Source: JADFOI01 sp965218935 (lineage in GTDB: Bacteria > Acidobacteriota > UBA6911 > RPQK01 > JADFOI01). From it: a stretch of DNA of 64,000 nt. The notes under the pieces were generated by a model. That model had not been told where the DNA came from, made no database searches, and saw only the letters and a list, made by a program, of their open reading frames with translations. The stretch covers positions 372,001 through 436,000 of the forward strand of contig CBDCMH010000011.1 of NCBI GenBank assembly GCA_965218935.1. Direction: 5' to 3'. Made by a program: the position numbers and the translations under genes. Shown here piece after piece: positions 25,846 to 34,338 of the stretch (position 1 is the stretch's first letter; the number at the start of each line of letters is the position of its first letter).

Positions 25846-28679
25846 CTGGAGGTGTCTTTTCCCTCTTCTTCGGTTTCCGGCGGTTCCTGTGTCACCCTCC
25901 CCATGAGTCTTTCAGTGACCTTTCCGTCTCCCGTGGTCTCCTCGAGTTCCTGAGTCACTGACTCCATGAGGGGTTCGTTGAATATCAGAGGAGGTGCGCC
26001 GCTGTTTGTTCCCTTGACTTCCACAGGGCTGATCTTCTCCCCGAGCCTGAGATCCGGTTCGTTGGGTTTCTCCGGAATAGCCTTCTCCTCGGGTTTGAGA
26101 CCTGTCGCCGTTGGCTTCACCAGACTAGCCTTCTCCTCGAGTTTGAGACCGGTCTCCCTGGGCTTCTCAGGGCTGGCCGGTTCCTTGAACTTGAGACTGG
26201 TCTCCTGGGGCTCTTCCGTGCTGACCTTCTCTTCGGGTTTGAGGTCTGTTTCCTGGGGCTTCTCGGGGTTGACCGGGTCCTTGAATTTGAGACCGCTCTC
26301 CTGGGGCTCTTCGGTGCTGGCCTTCTCCTTCAGTGTGCGGTCCACCTCCCCGTGTTTTTCCGGGCTGATGGTCTCCTTGGGTTTGAGATCCGCTTCCTTG
26401 GGCTTCTCTAGGCTGAGGATTGCCTTGGGTTCGGGATCGGTCTCCTTGAGTGTGAGGTCCACCTCTGCGGGTTCTTCCGGACTGAGGATCTCCTTGGGTT
26501 CTGTCCCCTGGGATTCGTCGACCTGTGATGTTTCGGTGACGGTCTCCTCAGATTCTTCGCTGACCTTCCCCTTCAGTGTTTCGGTGACCTTCCCCTTGAG
26601 TTTCCCCAGGACAGTCCCCTTGGGCTCTTCTTCCTTGGGCTCTCCGGTAACCTCTTCCTGGGGTTTTTCGGTGACCTCTCCCCGGGGTTCGGAGGTGGCC
26701 ATCTCCTGGGGTGGTTCGGCGTCAGTCCCCTTGTCCTCGGGTGCTTCGTCCTGGGTGAGGACACTTTCTGAGGGAGGGTCACGAGTGAAAGCGCCTTCCC
26801 TCTCCATTTCCAGAAACCTCTCCACGATCTCAGGATCGAAATCGATACCGGAATGAGATTTCAAGTATTCCCGTATTTGCATGTTGGGCAAGGCTTCCCG
26901 ATAGGGGCGGTCACAGCCCATCACGTCCCATACCTCAAGAACGGAAAAGACGCGAGCCGCCAGGGGAATCTCCTTGCCCTTCAGGCCGCGCGGATAACCG
27001 GAGCCGTTCCACTTCTCATGGTGACAATAGGGAATGTTTGCAGCTGCCCGCAAATAGGGGATCTCGGACAGCAGCAAGTAGGCGTATCGGGGATGCTTTT
27101 GCACGACTTCCCACTCGTCTTCGCTGAGTGGACCGGGTTTGAGGAGAATGCTCTCGGGGACTCCGATCTTACCGATATCGTGCAACAGTGCACCCCGACG
27201 ATCGTTGATCAGATCAGGGCCCTCCATTCCCATGGCCTCTCCCAGTTTCAACGTCCACTCAGCCAACCGCTGACTGTGTCCGTGACTCAGCTGTTCCCTG
27301 AGGTCCAGGGCATACGACACCTTTTCCAAAGTGTAGTCGTAAGCGAAACTCAGCCCGGTATTGTGATTCTGTAATCCGGCGATCAGGTCGGCGTTGTCCA
27401 TGGCAACAGCGGCCTGTGAAGCCACGGCAGACAGAAGATCCAGCCAGTCCTGGTCCGGGGACAATGCGGAACGATTGAAGATCTCCAGGACACCTTTGAG
27501 CTCACCACGGGCTACCAGGGGCATGGCATAGTAGGCCACGAACTCTTCTTCAGCGAGAAGCTCAGCCCGCCTCGAAGCTTCTTCAGAATCACGCAGATCC
27601 GGAATGCGAATGAGCTCGCGTTCCAAGCCGGCCTTGCCTGCTACACCCTCACCCAGATTGATTTCGGAACGGGCGATATCAATATTGCGAAAGCCGAGCC
27701 CCGAGAAGTACTTGAGTTTATGGGTGTTGGGGTGGAACAGGAGTACGCTGGCTGCGTCTACCTCCAGTTCCTGGGTAAGCTGTTCCAAAATAACCTTGGC
27801 CGTAACCTGGAGATCCAGACCGCTGGAGGTGGCGCTATCGATGGCGTGGAGGGCATCCAAAGTTTTCAATTGGCGCTGAATCCCCTGTTCCGCTTTCTTG
27901 CGCCGGGTGATGTCTCGGACCGTGACCGCAATACCCGAGACGGCTGGGTCTGTCAGAAAGTTTTTGGTGACCCCCTGCACAGTGACCCATGAACCTTCCA
28001 TGCTCTGAAGTCGAAGCTGCATCGACGCGGTAGAATCGGGCTTTCTCTTCACCCCTTCCAGGGCCTTGCTCAAAATGAGTCCATCATCGGGGTGAACGAG
28101 TTCACGAAGATTCTTGTCCAGAAACTCCTCCGGCTTGTATCCCAGAATTTTTTCGAAGGAAGGATTTTCGAAGCGGATGACTCCATCCTTGTCGAGAATC
28201 AGGAGTGCGTCAGCAGCGTTCTCCACAAGCGAGCGAAAGTATTCGGCGCTCTGCCGATCTGCTTCTTCCCCTTCTTCATGCTCGGTGATGTCGATTCCTG
28301 CCGAGACAATACAGGCCACCTCACCCTTGTCGTCCGTCAAGGCCGTATCGGACCAGGAGATCAATCGACGCGCGGCATCCTTGGTGATCCAATAGTCTTC
28401 GTGAGAGTGGGGAAATTGATCCACTTTGAGATCCTTGAAGATGGCTTGAGAGGACTGGGAGTCTTCCGGAGACAGCAAGAAATCCCAGGGATGTTTCTTT
28501 CTGACCTCATTGACGGAGTAACCACTCAGCTTTTCACAGGCCCCGTTAAAAAGGAGGATGCGGCCTTCTTTGTCAAGGACCAGGAGAAGCCCGGCGGCTG
28601 CGTTGAGAACTGAAGAATAGAAATTTCTTTCTTTCTTTCTTGAGCGAGTCTTCAGTTTTTCTGGTGTGTGTAATATCAC
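25830..28679 (-). CDS. PAS-PAS-GAF-HD-GYP signalling protein with repetitive tail
   Basis: Probable cyclic-di-GMP phosphodiesterase. The 949-residue frame has two PAS domains (about 20-140 and 145-265), a GAF domain (280-430) and an HD-GYP domain (about 450-640). Its motif residues are HDIGKIGVPE, HHEKWNGSGYPRGLKG and the late WDVMGCDRPY. The last 300 residues are low in complexity, rich in Lys, Glu and Pro, with a degenerate repeat of about 15-20 residues (EKPQETDLKPEEK type). The start shown is a GTG inside the previous gene. A 107-base overlap and a tetranucleotide tract suggest that this is the C-terminal part of one larger protein. The final codons lie in a mobile-repeat end. Confidence 0.85.
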   Translation of the reverse strand: MILHTPEKLKTRSRKKERNFYSSVLNAAAGLLLVLDKEGRILLFNGACEKLSGYSVNEVRKKHPWDFLLSPEDSQSSQAIFKDLKVDQFPHSHEDYWITKDAARRLISWSDTALTDDKGEVACIVSAGIDITEHEEGEEADRQSAEYFRSLVENAADALLILDKDGVIRFENPSFEKILGYKPEEFLDKNLRELVHPDDGLILSKALEGVKRKPDSTASMQLRLQSMEGSWVTVQGVTKNFLTDPAVSGIAVTVRDITRRKKAEQGIQRQLKTLDALHAIDSATSSGLDLQVTAKVILEQLTQELEVDAASVLLFHPNTHKLKYFSGLGFRNIDIARSEINLGEGVAGKAGLERELIRIPDLRDSEEASRRAELLAEEEFVAYYAMPLVARGELKGVLEIFNRSALSPDQDWLDLLSAVASQAAVAMDNADLIAGLQNHNTGLSFAYDYTLEKVSYALDLREQLSHGHSQRLAEWTLKLGEAMGMEGPDLINDRRGALLHDIGKIGVPESILLKPGPLSEDEWEVVQKHPRYAYLLLSEIPYLRAAANIPYCHHEKWNGSGYPRGLKGKEIPLAARVFSVLEVWDVMGCDRPYREALPNMQIREYLKSHSGIDFDPEIVERFLEMEREGAFTRDPPSESVLTQDEAPEDKGTDAEPPQEMATSEPRGEVTEKPQEEVTGEPKEEEPKGTVLGKLKGKVTETLKGKVSEESEETVTETSQVDESQGTEPKEILSPEEPAEVDLTLKETDPEPKAILSLEKPKEADLKPKETISPEKHGEVDRTLKEKASTEEPQESGLKFKDPVNPEKPQETDLKPEEKVSTEEPQETSLKFKEPASPEKPRETGLKLEEKASLVKPTATGLKPEEKAIPEKPNEPDLRLGEKISPVEVKGTNSGAPPLIFNEPLMESVTQELEETTGDGKVTERLMGRVTQEPPETEEEGKDTSSPDSA

Positions 28680-29793
28680 GGATAACGGAAATCATGCCGC
28701 TGCTTTTTCCCGGTTCATCCTGAAAACGGCTGACTGAGGAACTCACATGAATCTCTTTTCCACTTTTCGGAACGTGAAGGTTCTTTCCCTGCCAAAACCC
28801 GGTTTTGGCCAAAGCTTCCCCACTTACCTTTTCATCTCCCTCGTCAAACCAGCGTTTTTCGTAAACTTCGTCTATGCTCTTGCCCAGGGCCTCATCAGAA
28901 GCCACCTCATACAACTTTTCTGCGGACCGATTCAAATAGGTGATCCTGCGCTCATCATCAACTGCCACAACGGCATCAGGAACCTGAGACAGGAGGTTTG
29001 CATGGAAAGGGAGAAGCCCCTGTTCCCGCTCCCGCTCCGTGATGTCATGCATGACCAGGAGAATTGCCTGATGGCCGCTGTCGGTGACCAGGAGCGCTTC
29101 CAGTTCGAGGTCTATTGTCTTGTCGTCGAGGCGCACAAACTTCTCTTGCAGCAGGGTGACCTTGTTGTTTCCAAATTCACTCTCTTGAAGTCTTTTTTCC
29201 AGATCTTCTTGAGAATCAGCGTGAGCGAAACCGGCCAGGGACTTTTCGAGAAGCTGCTTGGGGCTTGCCGCTCCCAACAAGTGGGCTCCGGATCGATTCA
29301 CGAAAGTGACTTTACCCTTCTTGACCAGTGCGATTCCCACGGGACAGAATTCCAAGAGTTGGCGGTAGAGTTTGGCACCCTCGTGGAGGGAGGCCTCGGT
29401 CTGCGTTTTTTCCCTTTCGATTCTGCTTTCCTGTAAAACACGCTTGACCACCTGTCCGAGCCGGTTCAGGCGAGCCTTGAGCAAAAAGTCGTTCGCACCC
29501 TGTTTGATGCACTCGACTGCCAGTTCTTCCCCAACCTTTCCACCGACAACGATGAATGGGGTGTCCAGTCCCTTTTCCTTCAGAATTTCGAGCGCCCGCA
29601 AGGCGTCGAACTGCATGAGTGCGTAATTGGAGATGATCACATCGTGACCGGCCTCGAGTTGGGTGAAGTAGTCCCTCTCAATTGCCACGGTATGAATTTC
29701 GGCTTCAAACCCGCTTCGTTCTAATTCCTGAGTGATCAATTCCAGGTCTTGTTCGTCTTTTTCAACCAGTAAAACACGGAGCGGAATGGCCAT
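28573..29793 (-). CDS. Pseudo-receiver and PAS sensor protein, frame broken at its end
   Basis: From ATG 29793 (GGAGAG upstream) the product is 406 residues. Residues 1-125 form a response-regulator receiver fold (RVLLVEKDEQDLELI, QGANDFLLKA), but the phosphoacceptor Asp is Asn in DVIISNYAL, so it cannot be phosphorylated normally. Two PAS domains follow. The last conserved segment is SVIRDITHTRKTEDSLKKE, the usual exit from a PAS domain. After a (TTTC)4 tract the frame becomes a non-conserved tail and stops at 28573. Removing one 4-base unit would join it to the PAS-GAF-HD-GYP gene and give a hybrid of about 1340 residues. Confidence 0.85.
   Translation of the reverse strand: MAIPLRVLLVEKDEQDLELITQELERSGFEAEIHTVAIERDYFTQLEAGHDVIISNYALMQFDALRALEILKEKGLDTPFIVVGGKVGEELAVECIKQGANDFLLKARLNRLGQVVKRVLQESRIEREKTQTEASLHEGAKLYRQLLEFCPVGIALVKKGKVTFVNRSGAHLLGAASPKQLLEKSLAGFAHADSQEDLEKRLQESEFGNNKVTLLQEKFVRLDDKTIDLELEALLVTDSGHQAILLVMHDITEREREQGLLPFHANLLSQVPDAVVAVDDERRITYLNRSAEKLYEVASDEALGKSIDEVYEKRWFDEGDEKVSGEALAKTGFWQGKNLHVPKSGKEIHVSSSVSRFQDEPGKSSGMISVIRDITHTRKTEDSLKKERKKFLFFSSQRSRRASPGP
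28624..28641. repeat. Tetranucleotide tract (TTTC)4 at a reading-frame junction
   Basis: Four TTTC units (28624-28639) plus two bases. It is aaag-type on the coding strand. It lies exactly where the first sensor frame loses conservation and the second gains it. Loss of one unit restores a continuous PAS linker (KKERNFYSSVLNAA). Confidence 0.85.
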
Positions 29794-29888
29794 TTTGTAA
29801 TTCTCTCCTGCACATCGATTATAACAGCATCTTGCGCCTTTCTGGGGGGCAACTGGGCTTCGATCGTGGCCTGCAAGGCCCATCCCCT

Positions 29889-29917
29889 GTTACAATTCGA
29901 CTTGTTCCCGTTATAAT
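29889..29917 (+). promoter_or_regulatory. Promoter for surE
   Basis: GTTACA at 29889-29894 (4 of 6), 17-base spacer, perfect TATAAT at 29912-29917. It is 14 bp upstream of the surE ATG and divergent from the sensor gene. Confidence 0.55.
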
Positions 29918-29931
29918 GCCTCTCTTTTGAG

Positions 29932-30693
29932 ATGAAGAATCAAGATCGACTTGTATTGCTGACCAACGACGACGGAGTGAGGGCGGAAGGACTGCTGGCA
30001 CTTAAAGGGGCTCTATCCGGATGGGGAAGGGTGATTGTGGTTGCGCCTGCTGAAGAGAATAGTGCCGTCAGTCAGGGACTCACCATTCATCGTCCCCTTC
30101 GAACGTTTAAGGTTTCTGAAGACCACTATGCTTTGACAGGAACTCCTGCCGACTGTGTTATTTTTGCGCTTCGAAAGCTGTTGCCACGCTCACCGGATCT
30201 AGTGGTGAGCGGAATCAATCATGGTCCCAATCTGGGTGATGACATCATCTATTCGGGTACGGTTGCGGGAGCGCGGGAAGCAGCGATTCATCAGATTCCT
30301 GCTGTTGCCGCCTCATCGCTAAGCAACCAGGGAGAATTCAATTTTGATCCGGCTGCAGGGTTCGTCCGCCGTATCATTGATGAACTCTTTCCCTTTCCCG
30401 AAGGGACATTTTTGAACATCAATATTCCTGAAGGAGACCCGGTCGCTTATCGTTTTACTCGACAGGGAAGTAAGGCGGCGGAGGGTTCGATTGAAGAGAA
30501 GAGAGATCCGCGCGGCAGGAGCTATTACTGGATCGCTCGGGATGAAAGTAAGTGGATGGTCGAAGCAGACACGGACTATGAAGCGATTCGGGCGGGAGAA
30601 GTGTCGGTCACCCCTTTGCAGCGAGATCAGACCGACTACGGCTCCTTGACAGGCTACAAAAAGCACAGAGGAAAGAGCCTTAAGATGAGCTGA
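29932..30693 (+). CDS. surE: 5'/3'-nucleotidase SurE
   Basis: Metal-dependent phosphatase that dephosphorylates nucleoside monophosphates in the cytoplasm, linked to stationary-phase survival. At 253 residues it has the family length. The metal site is seen in LTNDDGV (Asp13, Asp14) with ENSAVSQG, and in SGINHGPNLGDDIIYSGTVAGAREA, which is the SurE hallmark. A TATAAT promoter sits just upstream. A VTT-domain membrane protein starts 3 bp after the stop, so they probably share a transcript. Confidence 0.97.
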   Translation: MKNQDRLVLLTNDDGVRAEGLLALKGALSGWGRVIVVAPAEENSAVSQGLTIHRPLRTFKVSEDHYALTGTPADCVIFALRKLLPRSPDLVVSGINHGPNLGDDIIYSGTVAGAREAAIHQIPAVAASSLSNQGEFNFDPAAGFVRRIIDELFPFPEGTFLNINIPEGDPVAYRFTRQGSKAAEGSIEEKRDPRGRSYYWIARDESKWMVEADTDYEAIRAGEVSVTPLQRDQTDYGSLTGYKKHRGKSLKMS

Positions 30694-30696
30694 CCC

Positions 30697-31320
30697 GTGA
30701 CAGCTGAAGGATCGCATCGTTCCTTGAACCCGTTTGGCTGGGTGAGGAGTTTATATGATTGGGTGGTCGGCTTATCTGAGCGGCCGAACGCCGTACGCAC
30801 ACTCTTCGTGATTGCGTTTGCCGAGTCTTCCTTCTTTCCGGTCCCACCGGACGTTCTTCTGATCCCTCTTGCTATAGGAGCTCCCCCACGGGCCCTACGC
30901 TTTGCCGCCCTATGCACCGTGGGGTCATCTCTGGGAGCGCTGCTGGGGTACTGGCTGGGACTGGAATTCTATGAATTGATCGGAAGCCGTATCGTCGAGT
31001 TTTATGCAGTAGGCGAACAGTATGAACGGGTCCAAGTTCTTTACCAGCAGTGGGATGCTGTGGCCATCGCCGTGGCGGGGTTTACTCCGATTCCCTTCAA
31101 ACTCTTTACCATTGCGGCAGGGGTCTTCGAGATCAATCTCATCACTTTCACGGCGGTTGTGGTGTTGAGTCGAGGTGCACGATTCTTCTTGTTAGGTGGA
31201 CTCATCTGGTGGTTTGGGCCGAGCATACAGAACTTTGTGGATCGATACTTTAACCTTCTGGTCATCCTTTTTTCTATTCTTCTGGTGGGTGGATTCTTCA
31301 TTGTTAAATACGTGTTGTAG
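30697..31320 (+). CDS. VTT/DedA-like membrane protein (YqaA type)
   Basis: A 207-residue integral membrane protein with about five helices. The motif FAESSFFPVPPDVLLIPLAIG and the later AGFTPIPFKLFTIAAGVF carry the prolines and acidic residues of the VTT (SNARE-associated/DedA) domain. Relatives are thought to flip or transport phospholipids or undecaprenyl phosphate across the membrane. The start is GTG 30697, 3 bp after surE, so translation is probably coupled. The 40-residue N-terminus before the first helix resembles the YqaA group. Confidence 0.88.
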   Translation: MTAEGSHRSLNPFGWVRSLYDWVVGLSERPNAVRTLFVIAFAESSFFPVPPDVLLIPLAIGAPPRALRFAALCTVGSSLGALLGYWLGLEFYELIGSRIVEFYAVGEQYERVQVLYQQWDAVAIAVAGFTPIPFKLFTIAAGVFEINLITFTAVVVLSRGARFFLLGGLIWWFGPSIQNFVDRYFNLLVILFSILLVGGFFIVKYVL

Positions 31321-31346
31321 CGCAAAAGCGTGCCAACGCGCGTTTC

Positions 31347-31408
31347 CGGTTCCAGGTTCCAAGTTCCAGGTCAGGTGGTCAGGCGGTCAGACGGTCAGGG
31401 GTTTCAAG
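31347..31408. repeat. Micro-tandem repeats, 7- and 8-bp units
   Basis: Three ggttcca-type heptamers are followed by three ggtcag-based octamers and ggggtttcaagtttcc. They fill the gap between the VTT gene and tRNA-Pro. No coding sense. Confidence 0.6.
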
Positions 31409-31450
31409 TTTCCGGGCTTAGGTTATAGAATGAGTCGGCTCTAAATCGAT

Positions 31451-31528
<78 letters not shown>

Positions 31529-31677
31529 CGCTTTTTTGCAAAGCAAGAAAGCGTAGAGAATAGAGAATCGGAGCAAGACAACGCTTCGCTGGTGCTCAGC
31601 GTAGAGAAAGAAGGAATAACGGGCCCATAGCAAAATAGAGTGCCCTCTTTTCTCTCTATTTTCTTTTTCTATTTTCT

Positions 31678-31710
31678 ACGATGGGCGTACGCTTAGCGTT
31701 CGCTCATCGT
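31678..31710 (+). promoter_or_regulatory. Hairpin directly before acyP
   Basis: acgatgggcgtacgct and agcgttcgctcatcgt can pair with two mismatches. The hairpin ends one base before the acyP ATG, where a ribosome site would lie; no clear Shine-Dalgarno sequence is visible. It might limit translation. Confidence 0.4.
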
Positions 31711-31711
31711 T

Positions 31712-31981
31712 ATGATTGCTCGTCGGTATGTTGTGAAAGGTCAGGTACAGGGAGTGGGTTTTCGCTACTTCACTCACCGGGTCGCCCAGAGACTAGGCAT
31801 TCGAGGCTGGGTGAAGAATCTCCCCAATGGGACGGTGGAGGCTTACGCTGAAGGTGACGAGGATCCTATGGGGCAATTTCTGAGCAGGATAGAAAAGGGG
31901 CCATCTCTGGGCTTCGTCGAGGATGTTGAGGTTGGGGAAGTGGAGCCTGCAGGCTATCAGGATTTTTCAATTGAATGGTGA
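31712..31981 (+). CDS. acyP: Acylphosphatase
   Basis: Hydrolyses acyl phosphates such as carbamoyl or acetyl phosphate. The 89-residue protein has the two signatures: GQVQGVGFRYFTHRVA with the catalytic Arg, and GWVKNLPNGTVEAYAEG with the catalytic Asn. Length is standard. It is followed 3 bp later by apt. Starts at ATG 31712, immediately after a hairpin. Confidence 0.97.
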   Translation: MIARRYVVKGQVQGVGFRYFTHRVAQRLGIRGWVKNLPNGTVEAYAEGDEDPMGQFLSRIEKGPSLGFVEDVEVGEVEPAGYQDFSIEW

Positions 31982-31984
31982 ACT

Positions 31985-32500
31985 ATGGAAGAACTGAAGA
32001 ATAAGATTCGAGAGGTCCCCGACTTTCCCAAGCCGGGAATTCTCTTTTACGATCTCACAACGCTTTTAAAGGATCGGGAAGGCCTCCGATCGGTTATGGA
32101 TATTCTGACCGAAGAATATAAAGAAAAGGAAATCGACCGGGTGGTTGGTATCGAATCTCGGGGATTCATTTTTGCGCCAGCCCTCGCTTACAGTTTGAAC
32201 GCGGGTTTCGTACTGGTTCGAAAGAAGGGCAAGCTTCCCGCGGAATCGATCAGCGCCTCTTACGATCTCGAGTATGGTCAAGATGTCCTGGAAATGCACA
32301 AGGACGCGATTGAACCGGGCCAACGAATCTTGATTGTCGATGACCTCATCGCCACCGGTGGCACGGCCGCTGCAACCGCCCAAATGGTCCGTGAGCTGAA
32401 AGGTGAGGTTGTGGCTCTAGCCTTCATCGTGGAGTTGGAATCACTGAAGGGTCGGGAAAAGCTGGATGGCGCTGAAATCTTCTCGATCTTGAAGTATTAG
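31985..32500 (+). CDS. apt: Adenine phosphoribosyltransferase
   Basis: Salvages adenine by joining it to PRPP, giving AMP. The 171-residue protein has the APT opening (IREVPDFPKPGILFYDLTTLL), the segment VVGIESRGFIFAPALAY and the PRPP-binding loop RILIVDDLIATGGTAAA. It lies 3 bp after acyP on the same strand and converges with a TPR-protein gene. Length and motifs are complete. Confidence 0.98.
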   Translation: MEELKNKIREVPDFPKPGILFYDLTTLLKDREGLRSVMDILTEEYKEKEIDRVVGIESRGFIFAPALAYSLNAGFVLVRKKGKLPAESISASYDLEYGQDVLEMHKDAIEPGQRILIVDDLIATGGTAAATAQMVRELKGEVVALAFIVELESLKGREKLDGAEIFSILKY

Positions 32501-32514
32501 CCCGAACTCTGCGA

Positions 32515-33267
32515 CTACTTTTGCTTCTCTTCCAGCTGATCGAGTCGAAGTTGAGCCTCCTGAGAGTAATCGCTGATGGGGTACTCGGTGGTCAACCTCG
32601 TATAAAAGTTCACAGCCTCCTCTGCATTTCCTGCCGCCTCATGATTCTGGGCGAGCCGTAAAAGTATGGTGTCTTTGGGGAAGTAGGCGGTCTCCTCCAG
32701 GAGGATTTCTTCCAGCAACTCGGTCGCTCCCTGACGGTCGTCTTTTAATTCCGCGATGCGGGCCAGGAGATGTCGAGCCAGACTCCGGGTCTGGGGCTCA
32801 GCTGAATTTCCCATCACAAAGCTCAAATCCTCTTCAGCTGTTCCGATCTGACCCATTTCCTGCTTGATCAGGCCCCTGTAGTAGCGCGCCAGCAGCCCCA
32901 GGTGAGTGCCGGAGTAATCTTCCGCGACGGCCGTAAAAGCTTCAAGAGCTTTCTCCCGACGCTCTTCATCCCTTTCGAAGATATATTCGTCGAAAACGAT
33001 CGGATCCTCCGAGTTTCCTGCACTTTCTTCAATGACGGGAGCATGGTAAATTTTCAGTGCCTCAGCAAATTGAACTTGAATCTGCTCGGAGCGGTCCATC
33101 TCATAGTTTTGCCAGAAATAAGAACCCAGGATAGAGAGCACAAAGATTGCGAAAAAAGCGATCAGTAAAGAGCGGTTCTGAGAGGACCACTCATAAACTC
33201 CAGTGAGAAAGGTCTGGATCTTGTCTTCCTGGACAATTTCTCTGCGAGTCAGCCGTTTCGCAACCAC
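32515..33267 (-). CDS. Tetratricopeptide-repeat membrane-anchored protein (YfgM-like)
   Basis: A 250-residue protein with a basic N-terminus (MVAKRLTRREI), one membrane helix at about residues 33-52 (LLIAFFAIFVLSILGSYFW) and a large extracytoplasmic domain of TPR-like helix pairs. YfgM of E. coli has this arrangement and works with the Sec translocon and periplasmic chaperones, so that role is a reasonable analogy, not proven. The end of the protein (LRLAQNHEAAGNAEEAVNFYTRL) is a clear TPR. It converges with apt. tRNA-Arg lies just upstream on the same strand. Confidence 0.78.
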   Translation of the reverse strand: MVAKRLTRREIVQEDKIQTFLTGVYEWSSQNRSLLIAFFAIFVLSILGSYFWQNYEMDRSEQIQVQFAEALKIYHAPVIEESAGNSEDPIVFDEYIFERDEERREKALEAFTAVAEDYSGTHLGLLARYYRGLIKQEMGQIGTAEEDLSFVMGNSAEPQTRSLARHLLARIAELKDDRQGATELLEEILLEETAYFPKDTILLRLAQNHEAAGNAEEAVNFYTRLTTEYPISDYSQEAQLRLDQLEEKQK

Positions 33268-33300
33268 GGAAATTCCCTTCTGCTATCGCCGAAGTAAAAA

Positions 33301-33373
33301 TGCGCCTGGCAGGACTCGAACCTGCGGCGCAGGGGTTAGGAACCCCTTGCTCTATCCTCTGAGCTACAGGCGC
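33301..33373 (-). tRNA. tRNA-Arg (CCT anticodon)
   Basis: Reverse complement gives acceptor gcgcctg/caggcgc with discriminator A, D-arm gctcagaggatagagc, anticodon arm agggg-ttcctaa-cccct (anticodon CCT) and T-arm with ttcgagt. CCA is not encoded. The antisense frame across it yields the common false ORF motif GRTRTCGAG. Confidence 0.96.
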
Positions 33374-33538
33374 ACAGACGCGGTAAGTTTAGCAAAACAA
33401 CCGCATCGGTGCCAGGAAGCTTGTTTGACGTTTGCCGTTCGGCTAGAATTTCAGGGTGAGGGCGAGCCGATGGCTCGCCCTCACGGACGGTACGTCGACA
33501 ACGTAGTAGACACGCATTGGGAACCAGCAGGAGAGTTC

Positions 33539-33961
33539 ATGTCACTTTCAGAAATCGCTGATGTTCGATTGGGAGGGGGAGGAGTGATGTTCCAGTATCT
33601 CCTCCTTCAGCTGGAATGGGCTGCCGAGAAAAGAATCATCGTTCGGGGTTTGAACTACAAGCCTTATGCGGGCAAGATTGAGGAGCAGATCGTCAACTTG
33701 GCAGGGGAAGAACTGGGAGAGAATGGCTTCTTTGCAAAGGGTGGTGATTTACAGATCGGGGGCGGGGGAAGCCTGGCCTTTAACCTGTACTATGAGAAGA
33801 TCACCCTGTTCGGGTCCAACCCGCTCTATGGAATGGAAGAGAATCGAGAAGCGGTAGCGAAGATGATCGAAAAAGCTTATCCAGAGCATGAGGTGTCCTG
33901 GTATGGCCCCGAAGCTCCCGACTCCAATCCCGAACCTCCTGACTCCAATTCTGAAGAGTGA
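33539..33961 (+). CDS. Hypothetical protein, 140 residues, upstream of ferredoxin
   Basis: No family recognised. From ATG 33539 (aggag at 33528-33532) it has a glycine-rich start (DVRLGGGGVMFQYLLLQLEWAAEKRIIVRG), a segment with AGEELGENGFFAKG and GGDLQIGGGGSLAF, and a C-terminal run of Pro, Ser, Asn and Glu (PEAPDSNPEPPDSNSEE). There is no signal peptide or cysteine pair. It is 7 bp from the ferredoxin gene and precedes the quinol-oxidase block, so a role in that electron-transfer module is plausible. A longer frame back to 33203 exists, but it crosses the antisense of tRNA-Arg and is artefactual. Confidence 0.65.
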   Translation: MSLSEIADVRLGGGGVMFQYLLLQLEWAAEKRIIVRGLNYKPYAGKIEEQIVNLAGEELGENGFFAKGGDLQIGGGGSLAFNLYYEKITLFGSNPLYGMEENREAVAKMIEKAYPEHEVSWYGPEAPDSNPEPPDSNSEE

Positions 33962-33968
33962 AAGAACC

Positions 33969-34310
33969 ATGGCTGTTGATCCTTTAAAAGACACTTCAAC
34001 CATCAAACGAACGGACCAGCGCAAGCGCAAACCCGTGGTGATTGCCGTCATCAATGATGCCTGTACGGGTTGTGCCGGCTCCCCTGCCTGTGTGGATTAC
34101 TGTCCTATTGGAAACTGCATGATCTGGGTGCCGGATGAAGAGCATCCTCCTTTCGGGCGCATCGAAGTGGATTCCCTGCTGTGCATCGGTTGCAAGCTTT
34201 GCACCAGTAAGGGCCCGGAGGGAACCTTCTTGGAAGGATGTCCCTGGGACGCGATCGATATGGTCTCGATCAAGGACTACGAGGCGGAATTAGGCCCCTT
34301 GCCCTATTAG
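33969..34310 (+). CDS. Ferredoxin with two [4Fe-4S]-type cysteine clusters
   Basis: A 113-residue iron-sulfur electron carrier. Cluster ligands are CTGCAGSPACVDYC and later CIGCKLCTSKGPEG...GCPWDAI. The spacing CxxC-x5-C-x3-C is a variant of the classic CxxCxxCxxxCP. The C-terminal EGCPWDAIDMVSI is like that of dicluster ferredoxins used with respiratory complexes. Start at 33969 follows the previous stop by 7 bp. It heads a stretch with a HEAT protein and faces the cupredoxin lipoprotein gene. The electron partner is unknown; it could feed the cytochrome b complex. Confidence 0.88.
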   Translation: MAVDPLKDTSTIKRTDQRKRKPVVIAVINDACTGCAGSPACVDYCPIGNCMIWVPDEEHPPFGRIEVDSLLCIGCKLCTSKGPEGTFLEGCPWDAIDMVSIKDYEAELGPLPY

Positions 34311-34338
34311 TGCGATTCGCACAGGTTCCAGGACTTTC

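Noticed and set aside
33203..33538. N-terminal extension of the 140-residue gene
   Set aside because: It reads through the antisense of tRNA-Arg (GRTRTCGAG) and has no Shine-Dalgarno; the ATG at 33539 does.
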